DNA of 64,000 nucleotides, taken from positions 6,339,537 through 6,403,536 of the forward strand of contig OX243824.1 in NCBI GenBank assembly GCA_945859605.1, read 5' to 3'. The DNA comes from Lumbricus rubellus. Its lineage: Eukaryota; Annelida; Clitellata; Crassiclitellata; Lumbricidae. Under the pieces are notes generated by a model. The model ran no database searches. It was given only the letters and a program-made list of their open reading frames with translations, and had not been told where the DNA came from. The number at the start of each line of letters is the position of its first letter. Position 1 is the stretch's first letter. Position numbers and translations under genes: made by a program. Shown piece after piece: positions 37,966-49,362 of this stretch.

Positions 37966-40900
37966 ATGATGTTGCTGCCCGTAATACTTGTCGTATTGCT
38001 GCTATTGTTGTTCTTGTTGCGATTCGGGAAAAATGTGAAGAGGGTGTATATTGTTGTTCTGGGCGATATTGGAAGAAGTCCTCGTATGCAGTATCATGCG
38101 ATGTCGTTCGCCAAAGCTGGATTCGAAGTCTATCTTTTCGGATACGGAGGTAATCATCGACATGGTTTGGATATGATTTCGAAACATTCCCTGCAATTTT
38201 TGTGTGTGCGAGTCGTGGGTATGGCGTGGGAGAGGGTCTGTGGCGAACCCCAGTAGTGCAGGGCCATTAGGTCTAATTCAGCCAGTGGCTTGTGTGTGTG
38301 TGTATGGAGAATAATAATATCTTTTCTTTATTGAAACGCCTGCAAGACGCACTGCGCTTTACATTTACAAGTTATGAGTATCTTAATTAAACTTAACTGC
38401 CAACTGAGCAGACATCTTTGCAATTACAATTGAACAAGAGTTATAGGAGTGATACCACTTGAAAGGAAAATTTTACTTCTGTGATGAAAGCATTCATGTT
38501 ACAGGTGTATTTGCATGGTCTTTGAAAAAATGGCACCAAATGCCATTTTTTCAAAGACCATGCAAATACACCTGTACCCCTTATGCTGAGTAAAGATCTA
38601 AGGAAGCATCAAGATTCAAACTGTTATTGAAAAGTGTTTCTTTGAACTTTTCTTCAGGCTCTGAATTGCATTCCGAGTTGAAGTCGAATGCTGCAGTACG
38701 TGTGGTTTACCTGCAGCCAATTCCTGCTGTTTTTCAGCGTAAGTATAAGAACAAATTTTTTGGGAATTATATTGACTTATAATAAATTATATTGACTTAT
38801 ATTGAACCCAGAGTGCAGCTGTGGTTGATTGCAGTGTAGGGGAAGAGGCAGACCTATATCCAGGGTGATACAGGAATGAATGAATGAAATGTTTGGGCAG
38901 TCATCTGAACTATTTGATTCATTTCTTAAGTGAATCTGTCTAATGGCGATGCATCTATTGATGACACTGAGCAGTTGCTAAGGACTTAACTTACTCAAGG
39001 TCCCGACACAGTAATCGTCCTTATGAGGCTCAACACCAAACTCTGCATTTCATGGTGCAGTTTGCTCAAAACACTTGCCAGTGTTGCCACAAACCTCATA
39101 ATGTAATGAAGTTTAACCATTTCCCGCCGGATGGGGTCACCCGTGACCCCATTAACAGGATAGGTATCAAAACAATTCCGGCTGGAAAGAGTTAAATGCA
39201 ATGGGTACTTTTTGCTATAAATATTGCAATCTCTTTGAAAATGTGTTGACTTGTTAGGTTTGCCCCGACTCTTGGTGTTCGTATTGAAGGTGCTGTGGCA
39301 GAGCGTTTCTCTGACTGTCTCCCTGCTCTGCTGTCGAAAGCCTTCCCATATACTGGTGCAGGTTGGTGTTACAAAGATCTTCATCACTAAAGTGGTTTCT
39401 CATTTTGGGCTTCCCTAGCAGATCGTGATTTGATGGTGGTGTCGCTAGTGACATGATTATGACTTTGTTTTCGCACCACTGTTTCATGCCTTCTGCACTG
39501 TAACCATAACCTTACAATGTATTGAACCAAAGTAACGGCCATGACATTGAAAACAAGTACAGTAGAAAAAACAGACTAACAGGGATCTATTGGACTGCAA
39601 CCACAAGGATCCTGGGTTCTTCTAGTGGGCCACCTGTAACAATGAACTAAATTTTGGCAGAGTTGTAAGTATTAATTATTATATAGTAATTATTGCAATG
39701 ATGATGTTTATAGTATATAGTGACGTCGTTAACTGTTGTAGAATCCTCCGTCGTTACCTACGATGGCCATCTGTTGGATTGTGAGTGAAATTAAGGCGAG
39801 TAAATTCGTGATAGATTGGCACAACTACGGCTACACGATCATGGCTCTGTCTGTCGGTCATCAACATCTGCTTACGAGGATCTACGAATGGTACGCGCGA
39901 TATGTGACAAACTGTTAAGATGTAACTGGTTTGCTTGTCTTAAATAATTGCATGTTTAATCGAGCAGTCAGGGTTTTCAATCCACCGCCAGGTCATCACA
40001 GGGCATGGCTGTAGCCAATCCAGTACTGTCTTCCAGTACATACTGGGGCGCGGTGGTGTAGTGGTGGCGTTGTTGCTTTGGAGCCGGAAGGTTCGAGGTT
40101 CGAATCCACCTCACTGCGTAAGGACCTTGGGCAAGTTCTTCACTCACAATTGCTCAGCGCTTCGGCATGAAACTCCGATGCAGTGTTCGCTCTGCATTCG
40201 GGAGCGCTTCTGAGTAGAGAGAGCTTGAAGGGGCGCTATAACAAGTGCACATACAAACATACAGGCAGGATAGATGTTTTCGTGAGGTTCTGCCATGGCC
40301 TTGTCCCTGCACTGTCCAGAGGTTGTTAACTCTTTCCCGCCGGATCGGGTCGCGGGTGACCCGATAAACCCAATAGGTTTCGGAACAATTCAGGCGGGAA
40401 TGAGTTAAAATAACTCGATGATGATAGAGAGCTGTCTGGTACGGTTAACTATTTATTATGATAGCTTGTAATAAGTTCTATTATTGTTCTTTGAACTTTT
40501 GAGATTCTTTTGTCGTAGGTACGAGAGAATCTTCGGAAGATTTTCCAACGATAACATCTGTGTGACGCAAGCGATGCGTGAAGACTTGCTGAAGAACTGG
40601 TATGTCAGGTGAGCACGAAAACAACAAAGAAATGAATAAACAAAGGAATGAACGAACATATAACATAATAACAATAAAATTTAAAATAATGATGGTGATA
40701 ATGATAATAATAACAATAACGAGAGTAATAATAATAATAATAATAGTAACGATAATAGAATAGAAATAATTATAAGCTATGCGGTGATATCAAATACCAG
40801 CACATTTACTAAATTTTGAGTTACTCTACGTATGATTATTTTCTTTGGTGTTCATTTCGTTTTAGAGCGACGACGATGCATGATCGTCCACCGACGATGT

Positions 40901-43900
40901 TCCGTAGTCTAGAATTGGAAGAGAAGCACAACTTTCTCTACAGCTCGAAAATGTTCAGGTTGACTGCTTCTCTATTATTTTAACACTTAGTGTTAAGCTA
41001 CCGAACCCACTGCTGTAAAGCCGACCTGCGTGTCATGCTATAGTTGGGCTGTATTTCGTGTAACCTGTACTGTAATCATTCTGCGGTTTGTCGGATTGAA
41101 TCATTAAAGAATAATAATATTATTATTATTAAATTATTCCTGTAAAGCAGAGGTTTAGAAAATCCGATCTTCTGGTCCGCTGTTGATGTTTTTCTGGGCT
41201 GCAGAGCCTTGCCTAAAAACTACAGAATTTTAGAGTAAAAAGTATAAATTTGTCATTTTTTCACTGCATATGATGCGAGACTTAAGAATTAGCGAGTTTT
41301 CATATATGATGTTCATTGCACCACTAGCTTGACAATATTGCCACTGACCTGAAATCGTTAAATAAGCGTGTACATTGTACATTGAACAACCCTGCTGTAG
41401 AGCATGTGGGTTTGTTTGTATGTGCACTTGTTATAGCGCCCCTTCAAGCTGTCTCTATTCATAGGCGCTCCCGAATGCAGCACGGACACTGCATCAGAGT
41501 TTCACGCCAAAGCGCTGAGCAATTGTGAGTGAAGGACTTGCCCAAGGTCCCTCCGCGGCAACTTGAGGTGGATTCGAACCTTCTGGCTCCATGGCAACGA
41601 CGCCACCACTACACCACCCCCCCCCCCAAAGTTTGGCTTTGGGCCACCAATCATTGATGGAATAATTATAATCAGTCTGAAAATTATAAATGAGTTATGT
41701 TAAAATCTGCTGATGTTGATGGACAATGCAAACAATGCTTTTGATTGAAATAAACTTCTTTTTCTATTTTCGATGTCGTTAGACGCGACGAACACGAGGG
41801 AAATGACGATGGTCAACAGCTGACGACGTTCACAGAGCGACATGCAACCGGATTGGTCAGTTACAGAAGGGACAGACCGGCACTGGTCATCAGCAGCACA
41901 AGCTGGACAGGTCAGTTTGACCAGTGACCATTAATTCTTCTTCTTTATCGCGTTCTCTGCCCGCAGGCAGGTTCGTATGTCCAATGACGCCATTTTTCTC
42001 TGTTCAGTGCTTCTCTTTTCATTCCACTGTATCCATCTTTTGTCAGCATCCAGTCCAGCAGCATCAATTAATTAATCTCATTAATTAATTATTGATTAAT
42101 AATAACTTCTATAGTGCCAGTCATGTTAGAGCAGAGGGATGGTTCACATTTTTGTATGATTTTCAGGGTCTACTCTCCCTGATAGAGAGTCAGAGGCGCA
42201 CAGAGAACATTCAGCATAAATATTAATGTGAATTGAATTGTATTTAGATGAATCATAAATGAATAAGTTAAAAGTTTAAAGAATATTAGACCCTTGATCT
42301 AACTACCTTGACCCGATTACTTTGACCTAATTGCCTTGACCTGATTACTTTGACCTAATTGCATCGACCTAATTGCCTTGACCTAATTGCATTGATCTAA
42401 CCACCTTGACCTGATTACTTTGACCTAATTGTCTTGACCTAATTGCATTGACCTAATTGCCTTGACCTGGTTACTTTGACCTAATTGCATTGTTCTAACC
42501 ACCTTGACCTGATTACTTTGACCTAATTGTCTTGACCTAATTGCATTGACCTAATTGCCTTGACCTGATTACTTTGACCTAATTGCCTTAACTATAATTG
42601 CTTCACTGTGTTCTTTCCTTTGTGATCCAAGCTTTTTTCTACGGATTGAGTGTAACCAGAATACTTAAAGAGCAGTTTGAGATAGATGGACCTACATTTT
42701 TTCCAATCTGGCTTGGTCCTATTACCAGCACGGCTGGTAATTCTACTCCATGTGTTTTGAATGATATTTTGATATTTCACGTTAAGTTTCATCTTTGTTA
42801 TAATGGGTGTGTTGTCGTTTTTCATTTCAGAGGATGAAGACTTTTCAATCCTTCTCAACGCATTGGATCGTAAGTATCGAAACAAATCTCCTCTCGTGTT
42901 TGTCCTTCTTTAATCGCCCTCGTATTGAACAGAATTGATGCAAGAATAATAATTAATCTGAATAATGATGATATTGATAATACGCACATTCATAAATTTA
43001 GCCGCTGGCACAATGGAAGAAGAAGAGACGTGTGAGCTAGCCTCAGAAGCTGTGAGGGTATGAAATGTTAGCGACTTTTGTTTTCTTAGCCTTCGCATAT
43101 GAGGACAGGAAGCCAGTCCACTTATCTTCCTTCCAACAGTGTATGGTGTTATAGCTGAGTTAGATATAGAGGGCGCAGGTTGAGCGGAAATCGTCCAACA
43201 CATTTCTGCCCTTATAAGGGTTTGAACCCAAACACAGTTGGAATGCAAATCACAATATAATTGTGCACCACTTACGACTCTAAAGCTGCAATATAAATAT
43301 ACAATATGATACTACCAATAGCGATAAAATAATAGTGGATGGCTCTTTGGAAGATTGACCTGGACAATGTTGACATTGGAAAAGTGAGTGTTTACATTCA
43401 AGTGAAAATTAGTCTGAATCCTTTCAGATTTTCTAAACTTATTGACGATATAGTTCTGTCTGTCCCGATGTTTGTTGTAAATCTCGTTTGATGCAACAGA
43501 ATACAGAAGTGACAGGCTCTGTTTGTGCTCTTTCACTTCGTTAAGAAGTGTGTCAACAGCTAACAACGACATTTTTTTTTGCTTTCAGAGTATGACCGTG
43601 AAGCCTCAGCGCCACGAGCATCACTGCCTTCGTTGGTCTGCGTAATCACAGGTAATATCTAAATTTTCAAACTTCTGTGAAACAGATGGGAGGAGTGGTT
43701 GTTATAGTTTTGTGCTCTGGTTAACGTGCTTTTCTGCAATTACCATTTCTGTGTGTTGTTACTTGGGACCTGTAAAGCTTGGACATCCAATTAGAAATCA
43801 AATTGGATGGCAATATTTACTATTTAGTTCGATTCAGGATATTATGTCATTATTCGAATATTGATTATTTGTGTTATTTTGATTCTGTTGACTAATTGAA

Positions 43901-46122
43901 TGTTTGGTTGATTTTAAATTGCAGAAAAGTTATTAAGTCTACATTGATAGCTGGGTTACTGTGATACACTAAAGGCAACTGTAAAATGAGCCGGACATAA
44001 TTATTTTAGCCACCTTGCAGGATGCCATGCAGCTAAAATTACAAGCTCTGAGAATACAGTCTGTTAACTCTGTTTGCTGTCATGTATCAGATTATATGCA
44101 CAGGCCAGCAGGTAAACTTTAGACTAGGAAATCAATCCAGGAATGAAAACAGTGGTAGCCTACGTGTAGTAATTCATGATATGGCATACCCTTGGTTACA
44201 ATGATGATGATGATAATGATGATGATGATGTTTTATAAATTGATGCAACATAAATTGTTGATCATTCAAAAAATTTTTAATTTATATTGGATTTTGGACT
44301 TAGGATTTTGTACTATTTTAAAACATTCGACATTGATTGGATACAGAAATTATGTATGTTTGTTTATTATACCATGTCTGTACACCAAAATGCGGATAGC
44401 AATTGGTTTATTAATTAAAGAATATTCTTATCTTATCTTATAGGCAAGGGTCCGCAAAAGGAACATTACTTAGATGTGATAAAGACAAAGAATTGGTCGA
44501 AAGTGACGATCTTTACTCCGTGGCTTCAACCAGACGACTATCCACGACTCCTCGCGTGTGCCGACCTCGGTGTCTGCCTACACAAGTCATCGAGCGGCCT
44601 TGACCTTCCAATGAAGGTCATCGACATGTTTGGATGCGGCCTGCCGGTGTGCGCGGTTTGGTTTAAAAGGTTAGTTGGCCTGAACTTGTGCTTCATTCTA
44701 CAGCACTGAAGTTGTTACTGCTGAATGTGTAATGTAAATATTTGTATTTCATTGTATTTGACCGTTTATAAAGCACTTCTCTCATCAAGAGTCTTTCAGA
44801 GGTGCTCCCGGTGCGCAAGAGACCCCAAGAAAAAAAGGCAGAATTTGAGGTGTGAGAAAGAAAAGGAAAGACTGCCAAAGAGAATTTATGGTCAATGCTT
44901 AGTTTGAACTTTCCATGCAAAAATCTCAGGTAAAACATGGAACATTGTAATCATGGCTGAAAATCTTTTCCTGAGAGCTCTGCCAAGAGTACAATCTACG
45001 CTTACCCTTATTATTCTTAATATTATGCTGTTTTTGAAGTGAAAAATACTCCGATTTCTTTCACTCGTCAACAGCTGATGTGAATTTGTTTAAAACATTT
45101 TGTACACCGATATTGCATGTAAGTGCTCTTCTAAATGTCTGTACACAGGTCATTGTAAATGATTCATATTAGCGTATAATGTAAGCATATTAGCAGCAGT
45201 AAATTTACTGTGCTGCTTGTTTGTTCGTTCCATCAGTTTAAATGAATTGGTGAAACACGACCAGAATGGACTTGTATTCAACTCGGATTCGGAGCTTGCT
45301 CAACAGCTTCAGGTAACTGCACACACACGATGTAGTATGCATGCTTCAAGTTATACTGAGCCATTTATTTAAATCGTCTACAGTATAGTACATGTAAATT
45401 TTTACAATGGAAATTTTACGTGCTAGACAAACCTAAATGGTAGTCAAATGCTTTTTTGGATGCATGCCTAATGAAAGATATCTGGAATAGGTTGACTCAG
45501 CCTGTTCAATGAGCTGTAGGAAAGATGAGCTCCCTGTAGGCTGCCATAAATTCAACTTAAATTTATGATCCATTACTTACGATATCACGTAATCTTATTG
45601 CATACAAGTCAGTATGAATTAATAAACGAATATTATTAGTATAATTATTTATGGTATTGGTCCATTTGGCTATATCTTTGGTGTTCATATGAGGTTATGT
45701 ATGTTGCCTCTCCCTACGTTAATAAGTATAAGTCAATTAAGCAGCTGAATCCAAAGCACGAGAAAAATTGCCATCACATAAATATATATATAATGTCTTT
45801 TGCCACATAGAGAAATAACTTTGATCATAGTATTCTGTATTGGCCTAGCCATGGTCACAGCCCAGATTTGCACAGTGATTCTCTCGTGGGCTGATGTGTA
45901 GTATTTAACCACGGCTTCATTCTTGCACAAATAATACATCGATTACAAATAGTCTGAAAGATCATCTGATGTTTTTCTGCCAAACAGAATCTGCTCCGTG
46001 GTTTTCCCGACCAGTGTACCGTTCTGGAGAAATTCCGCAACAACCTTAAAGCGTTCCAGGAAGTCCGATGGAGTGACGTATGGGAAGAATCGGTTTTGCC
46101 GATCTTTTCCACGGATAACTGA
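37966..46122 (+). CDS. ALG1: Chitobiosyldiphosphodolichol beta-mannosyltransferase
   Basis: Twelve exons: 37966-38149, 38658-38738, 39258-39361, 39742-39890, 40519-40608, 40866-40958, 41783-41910, 42831-42869, 43589-43651, 44444-44669, 45237-45312 and 45988-46122. They join perfectly in frame for 455 residues plus TGA (human ALG1 is 464). The start is the first of two adjacent ATGs after an upstream in-frame TTG. Residues about 3-19 are a hydrophobic membrane anchor. [13 protein letters not shown] (32-44), [47 protein letters not shown] and [10 protein letters not shown] are hallmark GT33 sequences. ALG1 adds the first mannose to GlcNAc2-PP-dolichol on the cytosolic face of the ER in N-glycan assembly. 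The gene appears complete and intact; introns carry SINEs, two small MITEs, a perfect hairpin and a tandem array. Confidence 0.97.
38501..38575. repeat. Perfect 35-bp hairpin with 5-nt loop
   Basis: Arms 38501-38535 and 38541-38575 are exact reverse complements (ACAGGTGTATTTGCATGGTC...), loop CCAAA. Located in ALG1 intron 1. Could be a foldback insertion, a hairpin-RNA precursor or a template-switch product. Confidence 0.9.
39113..39195. mobile_element. 83-bp TTAA-ended MITE, copy 1
   Basis: Bounded by TTAA on both sides, with ATTTCCCGCCGGAT near the left end and GGCTGGAAAGAGTTAA at the right. Same length and layout as 40326-40408. TTAA ends and CCCGCC suggest a piggyBac-like family (inference). 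Confidence 0.65.
40044..40262 (+). mobile_element. tRNA-derived SINE
   Basis: GGGGCGCGGTGGTGTAGTGG with B-box GGTTCGAATCC, body ACCTTGGGCAAGTTCTTCAC, tail GGGGCGCTATAACAAGTGCA. Confidence 0.9.
40326..40408. mobile_element. 83-bp TTAA-ended MITE, copy 2
   Basis: Ends TTAACTCTTTCCCGCC and, inverted, TTAACTCATTCCCGCC: 16-bp terminal repeats with one mismatch. The middle holds a GGGTCGCGGGTGACCC palindrome. Confidence 0.7.
41411..41628 (-). mobile_element. tRNA-derived SINE
   Basis: Reverse orientation: CACTTGTTATAGCGCCCC start, GGTGGATTCGAACC B-box complement, ACGCCACCACTACACCACC end, followed by a C run. Confidence 0.88.
42285..42600. repeat. 14-15 bp tandem repeat, about 21 units
   Basis: Units of the form TTGACCTAATTGCA / TTGACCTGATTACT alternate within ALG1 intron 7. 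Confidence 0.9.
44750..44895 (-). repeat. LINE 3' end fragment
   Basis: TTTATAAAGCACTTCTCTC, AGAGGTGCTCCCGGTGCGCA and an A/G-rich continuation. Same family and orientation as 55905-56090. Confidence 0.6.
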
Positions 46123-46445
46123 ATAACAGTTTACTTGTCATCGAAGATATTTAACTAAAATGTTAAGAGTTTTTGTAAGAAATGTAAGCGTCATGTGAAA
46201 AATACGAAGAAGTGAAATGCAAAAATCTCAATCGATTGAAGAGGTAACAGTGTTTTCATTCAAAAACTTAATGCAGGAACAGTAGGAGGGTGGCCTGGAA
46301 AAAAAATTCTGGAACACTGGTGAAAATCGAGTTTGCTTGCTGCGGATTACGATTTACTCAGAATGTATAATTATGAACATTTATAATTATGGTGCCTTAC
46401 TATAAGAATGATTTACTTAGGAATGGCTGTAAACAAATGGCTGTA

Positions 46446-46455
46446 AATAAATAAA
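46446..46455 (+). terminator. ALG1 poly(A) signal
   Basis: Overlapping AATAAATAAA about 325 nt after the ALG1 stop. On the other strand AATAAA at 46491-46486 is a candidate PHKA signal, so the two convergent transcripts would end almost at the same place. Confidence 0.55.
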
Positions 46456-47006
46456 AATGAAGACAATGGCGATGATATAATTTGTTTTATTGTTGCACAA
46501 ATCATGCCAGATGACAAACTGCATTGCAGACAACAGTTAAAGATAAGAAAGAAAAGATTTAACTAAAGTGTTCAGAATGTTTGGCTTAAATTTTTTGCTG
46601 GCATAGACGATTGATATTCTTGTATAAAACCTTGGTGTAAAACTTGCATCATCCCCCTGAACAATATCTGTTTTTGCATTTGCATATTTTGTGAGATGCT
46701 TATTACAATTATAGCAGTGCAGTAGAAACTTTCCTGTTACAGTAATTTAAACGATGCTCCAGCCTAACTGAATAAAATTATAATGTCCACCAACGTGAGG
46801 TATAAATGCGAATTAACAACAACTTACTTATTTCTACAATCAATATCGCTGAACTTAACGATCATAACAAATCGAAACTACATCTGAAATGTCTAATAAT
46901 TACCAACAATTTACACGAGCATAAACATAAATTAACTACGAAGCGAATGTTGTGCACACGCTACATCAAAGCTTCTGCTGTCCATCAGTCTGTTATGTGT
47001 CACCAA

Positions 47007-47265
47007 TGACGTCACTGTTGGGTGCACTCTACAGCTCCCTGTTCCCCAATGACGTCACTGTTGGGTGCACTCTACAGCTCCCTGTTCCCCAATGACGTCA
47101 CTGTTGGGTGCACTCTACAGCTCCCTGTTCCCAGATGACGTCACTGTTGGGTGCACTCTACAGCTCCCTGTTCCCCAATGACATCACTGTTGGGTGCATT
47201 CTACAGCTCCCTGTTCCCCAATCACATCACTGTTGGGTGCACTCTACAGCTCCCTGTTCCCCAAT
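47007..47265. repeat. 43-bp minisatellite, 6 units, with CRE palindromes
   Basis: Unit: TGACGTCACTGTTGGGTGCA followed by CTCTACAGCTCCCTGTTCCC. TGACGTCA is perfect at 47007, 47050, 47093 and 47136 (exactly 43 bp apart); units 5 and 6 are TGACATCA and TCACATCA. Unit 6 overlaps the end of the PHKA coding region, and units 1-5 fall in its 3' UTR. Confidence 0.9.
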
Positions 47266-49310
47266 GGGAAGTGGCAAGACTTCCGCACACGCCTTTATCA
47301 TGTAGACCATGGTGCCGTATTTGCCAGTTGGCGCCGTGTCATAGAAGTGCTGGCAGATTCCGCCTTGACCTTTGCATGGCGGTGAGGATGGTCTGGGAGT
47401 TTTGGCGCAGCACATCTGCACGGTCCCTTTCTCCTATTTCACCAACACAAGCAGTTATTCAGCCAAAACTTTTTATAGTAATATTTCAGAGTTATATGCA
47501 CCAGGGCTGTTTTTAAGGAATTTTTAGAACTGCACAACCCCTTCGTAACTGTATTCTGGTTTACATGCTACAGAATAGAAACAAATAATATTTGTAATAT
47601 TTATATAGCGCCTCACAATAACCTCACGAATGCACCCATGTGCTTTGGTGTTTACAGTTACGAGGTACAATGATTATGGTACAGTTAAAAGGTACAATGA
47701 TTACGGTACAGTTACGAGGTACAATGATTACGGTACAGTTACAAGGTACAATGATTACGGTACAGTTACAAGGTACAATTATTACGGTACAGTTACGAGG
47801 TACAATGACTACGGTACAGTTACAAGGTACAATTATTACGGTACAGTTACAAGGTACAATGATTACGGTACAGTTACGAGGTACAATGATTACGGTACAG
47901 TTACAAGGTACAATGACTACGGTACAGTTACAAGGTACAATGATTATGGTACAGTTACAAGTTACAATTATTACGGTACAGTTACAAGGTACAATGATTA
48001 CGGTACAGTTACAAGGTACAATGATTACGGTACAGTTACGAGGTACAATGATTATGGTACAGTTACAAGGTACAATGATTATGGTACAGTTACAAGGTAC
48101 AATTATTACGGTACAGTTACAAGGTACAATGATTACGGTACAGTTACGAGGTACAATGATTACGGTACAGTTACGAGGTACAATGATTACGGTACAGTTA
48201 CGAGGTACAATGATTACGGTACAGTTACGAGGTACAATGATTACGGTACAGTTACGAGGTACAATGATTACGGACGGTACAGTGCACCTGTTCATCAAGA
48301 AAGATGGCGTTGGCCCTGTGGACAATACTTCCGATGTCGATGGGGCTGTCCCACTGCCAGGTCTTGCCGAGATTCTCCGCTATGAGGCAGAGAACCATCG
48401 TCGCCTCCACCATCAGCTGGCGATACTCCGGGGAACTGATCTGGTTGAGAACGGACTCCACCTGAATGGCAAACTTCATCTCGCCCGGAGTCGACTGTTG
48501 TGGAAAATAATATACAGACCACCGTAATGTAAATGCACAGCGTAATGTTGTTATTTTTCGCTCGTTATGACTAATAACATCATTTTGGCTAGTTAGCGCA
48601 GAGAGCGCCTCTGAGTAGATATATCTTGAAGAGGCGCTATATAAATTCTCAGAATGAATGAATGAATGAATGTAAAGGAAACTAAATTGCTTTTGTAAAT
48701 GTTATAATGTACGTGAACATCTCAGCATTGCATGGACCCCGTATAAGACAAATATTACCATATGGGACTTGTTTTTAGTCCCTATGAACCAGATTATAGC
48801 CTCTATAGACCTGTTGTAGCCCCTATAGGCTATAGACATGTTGTAGCCTCTTAGGTTTATACATGTAGACCCTATGGACCTGTTTATAGACCACATGAAT
48901 ATAGCCTCTATGAACATCTTTATTTAGCCCCCTCCCTTCTGGACCTGTTTGGGGCCTTCTGGACCTGTTTGGGGCCCATATGGATCTTACCCAATGCCCG
49001 TGGTTATTCTGGCAGTAAAGACTAGCTTATTCACCCGCAGAGCTATATAGCAAATCAGCTTCAAAAAAGCATTGATTATTTTAAGTCAATTTATGGGTCA
49101 GGTCAGGAATTCAGAGGTAAAAAACTAGTAGAAACAGCATGGTGTTAAGTAGGTGCAAAAAAGCACACAACAGCTTCTGAAGTGCTATTGTTTTACCATG
49201 CTCATGTTAAGTGCTTTTTCAATAATAGTAGTAGTAGTAGTAGTAATAATAATAATAATATCTGACACCTGAGGGATTATAGATACCTCGGGTAATTTAA
49301 AATAAAAATA

Positions 49311-49362
<52 letters not shown>

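Noticed and set aside
40044..40120. Genuine tRNA genes at the A-box/B-box sequences
   Set aside because: No complete cloverleaf acceptor pairing was seen. Each is followed by the same 140-nt body and LINE-like tail, so they are SINEs.
42285..42600. CRISPR-like spaced repeats
   Set aside because: Plain head-to-tail tandem repeats without unique spacers in a eukaryotic intron. The same holds for the other arrays.
47624..48527. Three long frames of 233-295 residues on both strands
   Set aside because: A 27-bp tandem repeat without stops is open in several frames; no gene, although the minus-strand edges overlap a real PHKA exon.
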